Below are positions 35,283 through 43,718 of a stretch of 64,000 bases of DNA, in pieces. Numbering within the stretch: position 1 is the stretch's first letter; each line of letters opens with the position of its first letter. The position numbers and the translations under genes were made by a program. The notes beneath the pieces are model-generated. The model was not told where the DNA came from. It did no database searches and saw nothing but the letters and a program-made list of their open reading frames with translations. The DNA comes from Palsa-504 sp963822765 (GTDB lineage Bacteria > Actinomycetota > Actinomycetes > Streptosporangiales > Streptosporangiaceae), in the NCBI GenBank assembly GCA_963822765.1, contig CAWGJL010000052.1, positions 1-64,000 on the forward strand, given 5' to 3'.

Positions 35283-36023
35283 TCACGGGAAAATGAGGTA
35301 CCGGTTCGGCAGGTCGAACCGCCAGCCCGCGGGTTCGGCCGGGACGGGCGGGTAGAACGGGAGGCCGCCCGGGTCGTTGTCGATGTCGTAGAAGTTGGTC
35401 GCGAACGCCGCGAACGGCTGAGCCGGGATGTCGACGTACACGGTGACGTTGGCCTCGATCAGCCACGGGTCCGCACCCAGCGCGGGGCCCGCGGTGGGCA
35501 GGAGGAAGAACACCGGGGTGATCACGTCAGCTGGGCTGCCGAACACGCCGTTCTGGACCAGATTCGACGTGGTCCCGGTGGTCAGGTTGGTCAGGTCGAG
35601 CGTCATCCGCCAGGGCCGGGCGCCGCACTGAACGCTCGCCGAGTTGTACCAGCCGGCCGCGGCGTCGCTGGCCGGGTTGGTGTAGATGTACGCGATCAGG
35701 TACGAAAAGGACCCAGCAGGGACGATCTTGCTGGGCGCGTACGGCGGCGGTCCGCCGAACGTGATGGGGGACGTCTCGACCACGTCGAAGGGCAGGTACG
35801 GCGCCCCGGTGTTCGGGTCGTAGGTGATCGGCCCGCCGATGCGCGGGGCAATGTGCCCGTTCGACTGTCCGTTCTTCTTGGCTAGATTGCTGTGGACTCG
35901 CTCGGTCAGGCGGGCCGCCTGCTCGTTAGCCCACTGGGTGGCCAGCGCGCTGGCCTCCTCCTGGGACCTCGGCACCCCCGTCGTCGCTGGTGCGGACGCT
36001 GGGGCGTCCTGGACTGCCGTCAT
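35283..36023 (-). CDS. Unknown 246-residue protein
   Basis: Not recognised. The N-terminal ~50 residues are helical and charged (QEEASALATQWANEQAARLT, ERVHSNLAKKN); the remainder is rich in Pro, aromatic residues and beta-forming stretches (YDPNTGAPYLPFDVVETSPI, SFSYLIAYIYTNPAS, WLIEANVTVYVDIP, NFYDIDNDPGGLPFYPPVP). No signal peptide or transmembrane helix, one Cys. AAGGAG lies 6 nt before ATG, a strong start. Composition resembles a compact beta-sandwich rather than an enzyme with obvious catalytic residues. Stands alone, convergent with the small gene upstream and followed by about 100 bp before selB. Confidence 0.7.
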   Translation of the reverse strand: MTAVQDAPASAPATTGVPRSQEEASALATQWANEQAARLTERVHSNLAKKNGQSNGHIAPRIGGPITYDPNTGAPYLPFDVVETSPITFGGPPPYAPSKIVPAGSFSYLIAYIYTNPASDAAAGWYNSASVQCGARPWRMTLDLTNLTTGTTSNLVQNGVFGSPADVITPVFFLLPTAGPALGADPWLIEANVTVYVDIPAQPFAAFATNFYDIDNDPGGLPFYPPVPAEPAGWRFDLPNRYLIFP

Positions 36024-36127
36024 GATGAACTCCTTGCGCTTTGCCGGACGGCCCTCATACGGCCGCTCTCGGTCTCGCTTGTGCGGAGGGCGGACAAAGG
36101 CCGTCGATACACCCAGGGACGGACTTC

Positions 36128-38059
36128 TTAGCGAATCCGGCGGCGGTCGTCGGGCAGCCGCTGGGTGATCCCGGCCCGGTCCAGGTACTCCAGCAACGGG
36201 ATCGCCACCCGCCGGGTGGTCCCCAGCGCCTGGCGGGCTTCGGCGGCGGTGAACGGCTGCGGCAGCCCGGCCAGGACCCGGGCCGCCTCGGTCTCGGCGC
36301 CGGGCGCCAGCACGATCTGCTCGGCCACCCGCAGCAGCAGACTCGCCCGCGCCGCGGCCCCGATGGCCCGCCCGTCCAGGCCGAGCTCACGCAGCCGCCC
36401 GGCGTCCGGCGCCATGAACGGCGAGCCCGGCCAGGTCAGCCAGCACGGCCCGCACGCCGGCCAGTACCTGCGGAGGGAGCGCAGGCTGGGTTCCCTGGGA
36501 CTGAAGTGGTTTCTGCGGCTCCCCCAGGCAGAGGTACCCGCCGTCGAGCCGGATCCGCGACGGCGCGTCCCGGGCCCGGGCCCGGCTCCCGGCGCCGGCG
36601 TCCGGGCCAGGGCCTCGACCAGCGCCCGGTCCGGGAGCCGCAGCGCGGCCCGGGCCGCCTCGGGCGGCAGGCCGATGGCCAGCGGGTCGCGCCGGGCGTG
36701 CGTGGCGACCATCTCGGCCAGCTGCCGGCGCAGTTCGCCCCAGCGGACCGGATCGGCGAGCCACCCGCTGACCGTGACCGGGGCGGGCAGGCTGCCGGTC
36801 ACGCCCATGGCCGCTACCGCACTGGCCCGCAGCAGCCCGTGCCGGCGCAGCAGGTCAGCGGCGGCCGGGACGTCGGACCAGGCCGCCAGCTCACGGCCGG
36901 CGGCCGCGGCCGCCCCGCGGCGCGCGAGCCCGGGCGGCGCCACGTCGAGCACGGTGGCGCCTAGGATGGTCACCCCCGCGCTGCCCGGGTCACGCAGCAG
37001 CAGACGGTCACCCACGTGCAGCGGGAGCGGCTCGCGCAACGTCAGCCTGGCCAAGGGGGGTCTGGGGGGGCCGAGGGGGTCTGGGGGGAAAGGTTTCCCC
37101 CCAGGAGCGGAGGGGGTTTGGGGGGGGTCGTCCCCCCCGGGCCAGTACAGCAACCGCAGCCGGGCCAGGATCCGCGCGGAGCCGATGTGCACGGTGATAT
37201 CGAGGGGCAGCCGGAGCCCCGGCGGGACCGCCAGCCGGACGTCGGCCAGCTTGGTCATCGTCCAGCGGCCCGCGTCGACCAGGGCCATGCCCCGGGCCGG
37301 GACGTCCGCCGGGATACCGCGCAGGTTGAGCGCCACCCGGGCCACCCCGGTGACCGAGACGGCCGGCTCGTTCAGCGACTCGATGCCGCGGATCCTGGCC
37401 GGGCGCAGCGACGGGGTGAGCAGCAGTTCCTGGCCGGAGCGGATGGTCCCGGCGGGCAGCGTGCCGGTGACCACCGTGCCGCTGCCCCTGATGCTGAACG
37501 ACCGGTCCACCCAGAGCCGGACCGGGGCCGCCGGGTCGGGGACCGGCAGCGAGGCCACCAGGCGGACCAGCGCGGCCCGCAACTCGGGCAGCCCGGCACC
37601 GGTCACCGCGCTCACCGCCACCGCCTCGACCCGGCCCAGGCTGGTGGCGGCGATCCGGTCCAGCGCCTGCCGGGTCGCGGCCCCGGGATCGGCCAGGTCG
37701 CTGCGGGTGACGACGAGCAGGCCGTGCCGGATGCCGACCGCGTCGATGGCCGCCAGGTGCTCGGCCGACTGCGGCATCCAGCCCCCGTCGGCGGCCACCA
37801 CGACCAGCACGGCGGGGACCGGGCCCACGCCGGCCAGCATGTTCGGCACGAACCGCTCGTGGCCTGGCACGTCCACGAACGCCAGCCGCTGCCCGTCCGG
37901 CAGCGTGGTCCAGGCGAACCCGAGGTCGATCGTCAGCCCCCGGCGCCGCTCCTCGGCCCACCGGTCCGGCTCCATCCCGGTCAGTGCCCTGACCAGCGCC
38001 GACTTCCCGTGATCCACATGCCCCGCGGTCGCGATCACCTGCACGGCCACGCCCCGCAT
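36128..38059 (-). CDS. selB: Selenocysteine-specific elongation factor SelB
   Basis: 643 residues as read. GTPase domain: GHVDHGKSALVRAL (G1, residues 13-20), RRGLTIDLGFAW (G2), DVPGHERFVPNM (G3, 63-70), VVTRSDLADPG (G4). Domains II/III follow (SFSIRGSGTVVTGTLPAG, IRGIESLNEPA), then winged-helix repeats (LLRRHGLLRASAVAAMGV, LRELGLDGRAIGAAARASLL, FTAAEARQALGTTRRVAIPL). Between about 36595 and 36430 the frame is displaced: the alternative frame gives RIRLDGGYLCLGEP and QVLAGVRAVLADLAG, so two compensating indels scramble ~55 residues in a linker/WH region. A G-rich repeat encodes a Pro/Gly insert in the middle. Delivers Sec-tRNA to UGA at SECIS hairpins. Confidence 0.93.
   Translation of the reverse strand: MRGVAVQVIATAGHVDHGKSALVRALTGMEPDRWAEERRRGLTIDLGFAWTTLPDGQRLAFVDVPGHERFVPNMLAGVGPVPAVLVVVAADGGWMPQSAEHLAAIDAVGIRHGLLVVTRSDLADPGAATRQALDRIAATSLGRVEAVAVSAVTGAGLPELRAALVRLVASLPVPDPAAPVRLWVDRSFSIRGSGTVVTGTLPAGTIRSGQELLLTPSLRPARIRGIESLNEPAVSVTGVARVALNLRGIPADVPARGMALVDAGRWTMTKLADVRLAVPPGLRLPLDITVHIGSARILARLRLLYWPGGDDPPQTPSAPGGKPFPPDPLGPPRPPLARLTLREPLPLHVGDRLLLRDPGSAGVTILGATVLDVAPPGLARRGAAAAAGRELAAWSDVPAAADLLRRHGLLRASAVAAMGVTGSLPAPVTVSGWLADPVRWGELRRQLAEMVATHARRDPLAIGLPPEAARAALRLPDRALVEALARTPAPGAGPGPGTRRRGSGSTAGTSAWGSRRNHFSPREPSLRSLRRYWPACGPCWLTWPGSPFMAPDAGRLRELGLDGRAIGAAARASLLLRVAEQIVLAPGAETEAARVLAGLPQPFTAAEARQALGTTRRVAIPLLEYLDRAGITQRLPDDRRRIR
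37053..37142. repeat. G-rich repeat block inside selB
   Basis: Three related units, GGGGGGTCTGGGGGGG, GAGGGGGTCTGGGGGG and GGAGGGGGTTTGGGGGGGG, are followed or separated by C-rich complements (TTTCCCCCCAGG, GTCGTCCCCCCC) that can pair with them. On the coding strand they specify a Pro/Gly-rich insert (WPGGDDPPQTP, APGGKPFPPDP, LGPPRPPLA) between SelB domain III segments. This looks like an interspersed actinobacterial repeat that inserted in frame. Confidence 0.7.
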
Positions 38060-38060
38060 T

Positions 38061-38113
38061 CATGATCGTGGCCAGAAATGGGCCGTATTTGGCTCAAACT
38101 GGCCACGATCATG
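38061..38113. repeat. 15-bp inverted repeat between selA and selB
   Basis: CATGATCGTGGCCAG and CTGGCCACGATCATG are exact inverse complements separated by 23 bp. The selA stop codon lies in one arm and selB starts 2 bp outside the other. Could be an attenuating hairpin or an interspersed palindromic element; the arms contain ATGATC ends typical of transposable palindromes. Confidence 0.7.
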
Positions 38114-39415
38114 GGGAGAGCCTTTGCGCACCCGCAAGGATGGCGCGCACGAGGGGCTCGTCCTGCTCGGGTGGCAGCGAGCGCAAGTCGAGGAGCAAGC
38201 GCCCGGCCTCCAAGCGTCCCACCACGCCGGGCTCACCGCGGCGCAGCGGCACGACCAGCTCCTCGGGCAGGCTTATCGCCGCGCTCGGCAGCTCGACGCC
38301 GGGCGCGCCACCCCCGCCCACGGCCGCAGTCGCCGGGACTACGCGCGCGTCCAGGCCGGCTGCGGCCAGACGACCACGATCCGTTCGGCCCGATCGAAGA
38401 GGGAAGCCGGGTCGGCGGCCAGCGCGGCGGCGACCGGCGGTACCGGTCCGGTGAGGGTCGCCTCCAGGGCGGCCAGGGTCAGTTTGTCCACCCGCAGGGC
38501 GCGGGCCAGCGGGTGCCGCCGCAGGCGGTGGACCAGGTCGGCCCGGCCGAGCAGCAGGCCGGCCTGCGGGCCGCCGAGCAGCTTGTCCCCGCTCGCGGTG
38601 ACCAGGGCGGCGCCGTCGCGCAGCGCGGTAGCGGCGCTGGGCTCGTCGGGCAGCAGCGGGTGCGGGGCGAGCAGGCCGGAGCCGATGTCGAACACCACAG
38701 ACGCGCCGAGCTTGGCCAGGGCGGGGACGCCGACCGCGGCGGTAAAGCCCTCGATGCGGAAGTTCGACGGGTGCACCTTGAGGATGAACGCTGTCCGCGG
38801 GCCGGTGGCCTCGGCGTAGTCGGCGGCCGTGGTCCGGTTGGTGGTACCGACCTCGCGGAGCGTCGCGCCGGTGCAGGCGAGCAGGTCGGGCAGGCGGAAC
38901 CGGTCGCCGATCTCGATCAGCTCGCCCCGGCTGACCACGATCTCTGGGGCCTCGGGAACGGCCAGGGCGGTCGCCGCGAGGACCAGGGCGGCCGCGTTGT
39001 TGTTCACCACGGCCACCGCCTCGGCGGCCGGGACGGCCCGGGCCAGGGCGTCGAGCGCGCCCGCGCCCCGGCGGGCGCGGACTCCGGAGGCCAGGTCGAA
39101 CTCCACGTCGCAGGAGCCCGCCGCGGCCGCGATCGCCTCCACTGCCGCCGCGGACAGCGGCGCCCGGCCGAGGTTGGTGTGCACCAGCACTCCGGTCGCG
39201 TTGATCACCGGGGTCAGCCCGGCGGCGCGGGCGGGCAGTTCGGCGACCGCCACGTCCGCGACCTGCTCCGGGGCGATCTGGCCGTCGCGGGCCCGCTGCT
39301 GGGCGCGGCCGACCGCCGCCTTGACCAGCGCCCGGCCCAGCCTGCGCTCCGCGGCTACCAGCCGGGGGTCGGCCAGCACCAGGTCGGTGCGCGGCACCAG
39401 GCGGCGCGTGTCCAC
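38109..39415 (-). CDS. selA: L-seryl-tRNA(Sec) selenium transferase SelA, one frameshift
   Basis: PLP enzyme converting Ser-tRNA-Sec to Sec-tRNA-Sec. Landmarks: TPVINATGVLVHTNLGRAPL, CDVEFDLASGVRARRG, AVVNNNAAALVLAATAL, IVVSRGELIEIGDRFRLPD, LREVGTTNRT, and the PLP lysine in ASGDKLLGGPQAG. After ASLFDRAERIV the frame is lost near 38385; a one-base shift restores RLAAAGLDARVVPATAAVGG, GGAPGVELPSAAISLPEELV and RLEAGRLLLDLRSLPPEQDE to the stop. GTG at 39415 is the likelier start than GTG 39448. Shifts in both selA and selB make sequencing errors a real possibility, since selC is intact. Confidence 0.9.
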
Positions 39416-39525
39416 GTTGCGAACATTACCGCTCGGCCGGAATACCACGCGTACCTCCGGGTAGGGGGCTGACGGTCAGGTCGGCCCACAACAACAAATC
39501 GTTTCTCACTCAGGAAGTGATAGGC

Positions 39526-40122
39526 ATGGCTGGGATGCTGCAGATGCGGCGTAGCCGCGGTGCGGCCAGCGGGTTCCTGCTGGTTCTGCTCGGGGCTTGG
39601 GGCGCACTCATCCCCTTTATCGGACCGTATTTCCACTACGCCTACACGCCGGACACGGCCTGGACCTACACCACGGCCCGGCTGTGGCTGGAGATCTTGC
39701 CGGGCGCGGCGGTATTCCTCGGCGGCATTCTGCTCATGATCGCCACTGGCCGGCACATCGCGCTGTTCGGCGCGATGCTGGCCGCGGCGGCCGGCGCCTG
39801 GTTCACCCTCGGCACCACCCTGAGCCCGCTGTGGAACAACCACGTGACGCTGGGCGGCTCGCCGGCCAGCACCACCGTGTTCATGCGGACCATGGAGCAG
39901 CTCGGCTTCTTCTCCGCGCTCGGCGTGGTCATCGTGTTCGTCGCGGCGGCGGCGTTCGGCCGGATCATGTCGGTGCCCTCCGGGATCCGCGCCGTCGAGA
40001 CCGTCCCGCCGGACGAGACGGCGCCGGTCGCCGAGACCGTTCCGGCCAAGACGGGCCGGACCATGACCCTCCCGTTCCGGCGGACGCGAACCGAGGACAC
40101 CCAGACCGAGACCGTCGGGTAG
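39526..40122 (+). CDS. Four-helix integral membrane protein of unknown function
   Basis: 198 residues with four hydrophobic segments: ASGFLLVLLGAWGALIPFIG, LWLEILPGAAVFLGGILLMI, IALFGAMLAAAAGAWFTLG and LGFFSALGVVIVFVAAAAFG, a conserved-looking periplasmic part FHYAYTPDTAWTYTTARLW, and a C-terminal Thr/Glu/Arg-rich cytoplasmic tail. No motif identifies a transport or enzyme role. ATG 39526 is chosen because AGGAAG lies 8 nt upstream. Followed by a long hairpin. Confidence 0.7.
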   Translation: MAGMLQMRRSRGAASGFLLVLLGAWGALIPFIGPYFHYAYTPDTAWTYTTARLWLEILPGAAVFLGGILLMIATGRHIALFGAMLAAAAGAWFTLGTTLSPLWNNHVTLGGSPASTTVFMRTMEQLGFFSALGVVIVFVAAAAFGRIMSVPSGIRAVETVPPDETAPVAETVPAKTGRTMTLPFRRTRTEDTQTETVG

Positions 40123-40123
40123 C

Positions 40124-40180
40124 GCAACGCACTATCATCGGCTGGCACGACACCATTCGTGCCAGCCGATGATGCGTTGC
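40124..40180. terminator. Long imperfect hairpin terminator
   Basis: GCAACGCA and TCATCGGCTGGCACGA pair with TCGTGCCAGCCGATGA and TGCGTTGC around a 6-nt loop, a 24-bp stem with a 3-nt bulge (CTA). It directly follows the membrane-protein stop and precedes GT87 on the same strand, so it should insulate the two. Confidence 0.75.
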
Positions 40181-40198
40181 TGGGCTTGATGAAGGGAC

Positions 40199-41573
40199 GT
40201 GGTGGTGCGGGCAGAGCCAGCCGCGGCGGCGGATCGCGGGTCCGAGAGGGCGACGGCCGTCGGCACGTCCCGCGACGGCGCGCGCTGGCTGCTCCCGGCC
40301 GGGACCGTGCTGCTGCTGGCGGTGCTGGCCGTGTACCTGGCCGACCTGGCCGCCCACCTGTCGTCGATGGCCGCCATGCGGGACCTGGCGGTGTACCGGA
40401 ACGGCGGGCTGATCGTCCGGCACGTCACGCCCGCCTACGACGCCCACCGGCGCCTCGCCGCTGTACGACTGGACCGGCCAGAACGGCGTTCAGTTCACCT
40501 ATCCCCCGTTCGCCGCGGTGGTCTTCGCGGTCGCGTCGGTGCTGTCCTGGACGGCGATGCGCTGGGCCATGACCCTGGTCAGCCTGGCCGCGCTCGGGCT
40601 GTCGCTGTGGCTGGTGTTCGGCGCGCTCGGTTACCCGGACCGGCCCCGGGTGCGGCTGGGCGCCACGCTCGGGGTGTCCGCGCTGGCCCTGCTCACCGAG
40701 CCGGTCCAGCAGACGCTGGCCCTCGGCCAGGTCAACCTGCTGCTGATGCTGCTGGTTATCGTCGACCTGCTGACCGGGCTCGGCGGCCGCACGCGCTGGT
40801 GGCACGGGATCGGGATCGGGCTGGCGGCCGGGGTGAAGCTGACCCCGCTGATCTTCATCCCGTACCTGCTGCTGACCCGCAGGTACCGGCAGGCCGCCGT
40901 GGCCACCGGGGTGTTCGTCGCCACCGTGGCGCTCGGCTACGCGGTGCTGCCCAAGGACTCCGGCACCTACTGGGTGCACGGGCTGTTCCTGAAGGCCAAC
41001 CGGATCGTGTTCCTCGGCACCCGGGGCAACCAGTCGCTGCGCGGCGCGGTAACCCGGCTGGCGGGCAGCGTGACCTCCGGCACCGCGCCGTGGATCGCAG
41101 CGGCGATCCTGGTCGTGATCGCCGGCCTGGTCGCCGCGGCCGTCTTGTACCGCGCCGGGCACCCGGTGCCTGCCATGCTGGCCTGCGCGCTGACCGGCCT
41201 GCTGGTCTCGCCGCTGAGCTGGGACCACCACTGGGTCTGGGTGGCGCCGGCCATCGCGCTGCTGGCGCACCAGGGCGCCCGGGCGCGAGGCCGGGTCCGG
41301 GCCGCGTGGTGGGTGACCGGGGGCGTGCTGGTGCTGGTGTTCGGCGCGTGGCCGCAGCTGTGGGATCTGTCCCAGTCCGGGCTGGCCCCCGCGGGGCTGT
41401 TCTGGTACGGGCCCACGCACTACTTCGCGACCGGCGACCAGCCCTGGTATCCCGAGTTCCACTGGCACGGCCTGCAACTGCTGGCGGGCAACAGCTTCGT
41501 GCTGGCCGGCCTGATCGGGCTGGCCGCCATGTGCGCGGCCGCGTTCCGAGTGAGGTACCGGCTTGACCGATGA
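40199..41573 (+). CDS. GT87-family polyprenyl-phosphate-sugar mannosyltransferase-like protein, one frameshift
   Basis: GT-C fold membrane glycosyltransferase of the GT87/DUF2029 family (PimE-like). After a first helix (WLLPAGTVLLLAVLAVYLAD) and MRDLAVYRNGGLIVRHVTPA, the frame changes near 40450; the next frame gives SPLYDWTGQNGVQFTYPPFA, a family signature, then about nine helices with LALGQVNLLLMLLVIVDLL, GIGIGLAAGVKLTPLIFIPY, RGNQSLRGAVTRL and SPLSWDHHWVWVAPAIALL. One extra C in CGGCGCCTC explains the shift. Members transfer mannose or arabinose from lipid carriers outside the membrane; substrate here is unknown. The stop overlaps the next gene start. Confidence 0.85.
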
Positions 41574-42822
41574 ACTCGCGCGGATGCGGGAGCGGCTGGC
41601 CACCAGGGTGGTGGCCAGCCACCGGATCGGCAGCGAGCGCGTCGCCGCCGCGCTGCACGCCGTGCCGCGGCACCTGTTCTTGCCGGGGCAGCGGCCGGAG
41701 ACGGCCTACCGGGACGACGCCATCGTGACCAAGCGCGACGAGGCCGGGCAGCCGATCAGCTCCTCCTCCCAGCCCGCGATCATGGCCATCATGCTGGATC
41801 AGCTGGACCTGGCCCCGGGCCACCGGGTGCTCGAGATCGGCGCGGGAACCGGCTACAACGCCGCGCTGATGAGCCACATCGTCGGCCCGTCGGGCCAGGT
41901 GACCAGCGTCGACATCGACCCCGAGCTGGTCGTCTCGGCCCGCGAGCACCTGGCCAGGGCCGGTTTCGGCGAGGTCACCGTGGTCTGCGCGGACGGCGCT
42001 GGCGGCGACCCGGAGCACGCGCCCTACGACCGCGTCATCGCCACCGTCGGCGTCAGCGACCTGGCCCCGGCCTGGCTCGAGCAGGCCGGCCCGCAAGCCC
42101 GGATCGTGGTGCCGTTCGACGTGCGCGGGACTCAGCTGTCGATCGCGTTCGAGCGCGCCGCCCCGGGACGGTGGGCGAGCCGGTCGCTCGCGCCGTGCGG
42201 GTTCATGCGGATGCGTGGCTCGCTGGCCGGCCCCGAACGCGTCGTACCGCTCGCGTCCGGCCTGTCCTTGCTGCTGCCCGACGGCACGCCCGAGGTGAAC
42301 GGGCAGGCAGTGGCCGGGTTGCTGGCCGGTCCGCCGGCGCTGTGCCCGGCCGGGGTCCAGGCCGCGGGGTCCGGGGCGGCGCAGGTGTTCTGGGGCCTGG
42401 GCCTGTGGCTCGCGGCCCGCGAGCCCCGGTCGTGCTGGCTGAACGAGGAACGGCCGGCCGCGCGGCGCGGCGCGCCCGGCAGCCGGCTCACCGGGGCCCC
42501 GCTGCGCGGCCCGGGCTGGCACTCCACCATCGGGCTGCTGGACGGCGACGGCCTGGCCGTCGTCACCTCCACGGCGGTTGACCGATCCGGCCCGCTCACG
42601 CTGGCGGCGGCCGGGTTCGGCGCGCGCGCCGCGGACCTGGCCGCCGACCTGGCGGAGCACATCCAGGCTTGGGATGAGGCGGGACGGCCGGGCATCGCGG
42701 GCCTGCACGTCGACGCGTATCCGCGGGCCTCGGCCCCCGGCCTGGCTGACTGGCCGCAGCGGCCTGGCGACGCCCTGATTATGAAGCGACCCGGCACGTG
42801 GTTTGCGGTCTACCACGACTAG
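41563..42822 (+). CDS. PCMT-like methyltransferase with a C-terminal extension
   Basis: 419 residues. N-terminal half is a protein-L-isoaspartate O-methyltransferase fold: RIGSERVAAALHAVPRHLFL, SSSSQPAIMAIMLDQLDLAP, motif I VLEIGAGTGYNAALMSHIV, VTSVDIDPELV. About 200 extra residues follow (GRWASRSLAPCGFMRMRGSL, PGWHSTIGLLDGDGLAVVTS), as in the longer actinobacterial methyltransferases that include the FxLD-type RiPP-modifying enzymes. No lanthipeptide precursor is visible nearby, so protein repair or an unknown substrate are equally open. TTG start overlaps the GT87 stop; ATG 41584 is an alternative. Confidence 0.85.
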   Translation: MTDELARMRERLATRVVASHRIGSERVAAALHAVPRHLFLPGQRPETAYRDDAIVTKRDEAGQPISSSSQPAIMAIMLDQLDLAPGHRVLEIGAGTGYNAALMSHIVGPSGQVTSVDIDPELVVSAREHLARAGFGEVTVVCADGAGGDPEHAPYDRVIATVGVSDLAPAWLEQAGPQARIVVPFDVRGTQLSIAFERAAPGRWASRSLAPCGFMRMRGSLAGPERVVPLASGLSLLLPDGTPEVNGQAVAGLLAGPPALCPAGVQAAGSGAAQVFWGLGLWLAAREPRSCWLNEERPAARRGAPGSRLTGAPLRGPGWHSTIGLLDGDGLAVVTSTAVDRSGPLTLAAAGFGARAADLAADLAEHIQAWDEAGRPGIAGLHVDAYPRASAPGLADWPQRPGDALIMKRPGTWFAVYHD

Positions 42823-42832
42823 CCTGTGAAGC

Positions 42833-43456
42833 GTGACGGACGCCATGGGGAAGCATCTGGAGACCGAGCAGAAGTACGACGCCGCCGCCGACTTCATCCT
42901 GCCCGACCTCAGCGGCCTGGAAGGACGCGCGAAGGCGGCAGGACGCCAGCGGTACTACCTGAGCGCCACCTATTTCGACACCGAGGAACTCGACCTCATC
43001 AAGAACCGGATCACGCTGCGCCGCCGCGTCGGCGGCCCGGACGAGGGCTGGCACCTCAAGCTGCCGGTGCGCAAGGACACCAGGCAGGAGGTCCGCACGC
43101 CGCTGTCCGAGGGGGACACCGGCAGCGTGCCGGCGCAACTGGCCGCTCAGGTCCAGGACGTCACCGCAGGCCGGCCTCTGCACCCGATCGCCATCCTGGA
43201 TACCGAACGGACCGTGGTGACACTGACCGGCAAGGCGGGCGAGCCGCTGGCCGAAGTCGCCGACGACCTGGTGACCGCCACCCGGCTCGACGAGCCCGGG
43301 GCCGAGCCCATGAGGTGGCGCGAGATCGAGGTCGAGGCGGTCGAGGGCGCCAAGGTCGGAGGCCTGCTGGAGGCGGCCGGCCAGGCGCTTCGCGAGGCAG
43401 GAGCGAGACCATCGGCCTCCGCGTCCAAGCTAGGACGCCTCCTCGGCACCGGCTGA
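42833..43456 (+). CDS. CYTH-domain protein lacking the usual CHAD domain
   Basis: 207 residues. The CYTH triphosphate-tunnel fold is clear: HLETEQKYDAAADFILPDLS (ExExK-type start), YYLSATYFDTEELDLIKNRI, LRRRVGGPDEGWHLKLPV and MRWREIEVEAVEG, with ASKLGRLLG at the end. Actinobacterial CYTH proteins of this type normally continue into a phosphate-binding CHAD domain; here the frame stops where CHAD would begin. Downstream DNA is G+C-rich and low in complexity. Either a short natural version or a 3' deletion. GTG start 11 bp after the methyltransferase. Confidence 0.88.
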   Translation: MTDAMGKHLETEQKYDAAADFILPDLSGLEGRAKAAGRQRYYLSATYFDTEELDLIKNRITLRRRVGGPDEGWHLKLPVRKDTRQEVRTPLSEGDTGSVPAQLAAQVQDVTAGRPLHPIAILDTERTVVTLTGKAGEPLAEVADDLVTATRLDEPGAEPMRWREIEVEAVEGAKVGGLLEAAGQALREAGARPSASASKLGRLLGTG

Positions 43457-43718
43457 AGCCTCCGCGCCGCGTACCGTGCACCGGACGCCGCGTGCCGCAC
43501 GTCGCACGTCGCGTGCCGCACCGGGCACCGGGCACCACGCCCAGGTTCGTGGAAATCTCAGAGGATACTCATAGGGAATTCTGACCTGGCGGTCGCATGA
43601 TCCGGGTGGAATGGGGAAAGCCGGGAGTTCGCACCAGGTGAGAACGTTGGACAAAGAACCCGTCACTCACGGGCATACTAGGGCACAGATCTGATCACGA
43701 CGAGTGAGCCTGAGGAAC

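Noticed and set aside
36430..36595. Biologically meaningful out-of-frame segment (programmed double frameshift) in selB
   Set aside because: The alternative frame restores family-like sequence, so two ordinary indels are the simpler reading.
38061..38113. selA UGA plus hairpin as a SECIS element
   Set aside because: SelA is not a selenoprotein, the UGA is at the expected protein end and another stop follows within five codons.
43457..43560. Tandem repeat array as a regulatory element
   Set aside because: Repeats are short, irregular and look like low-complexity G+C-rich filler; no consistent unit.
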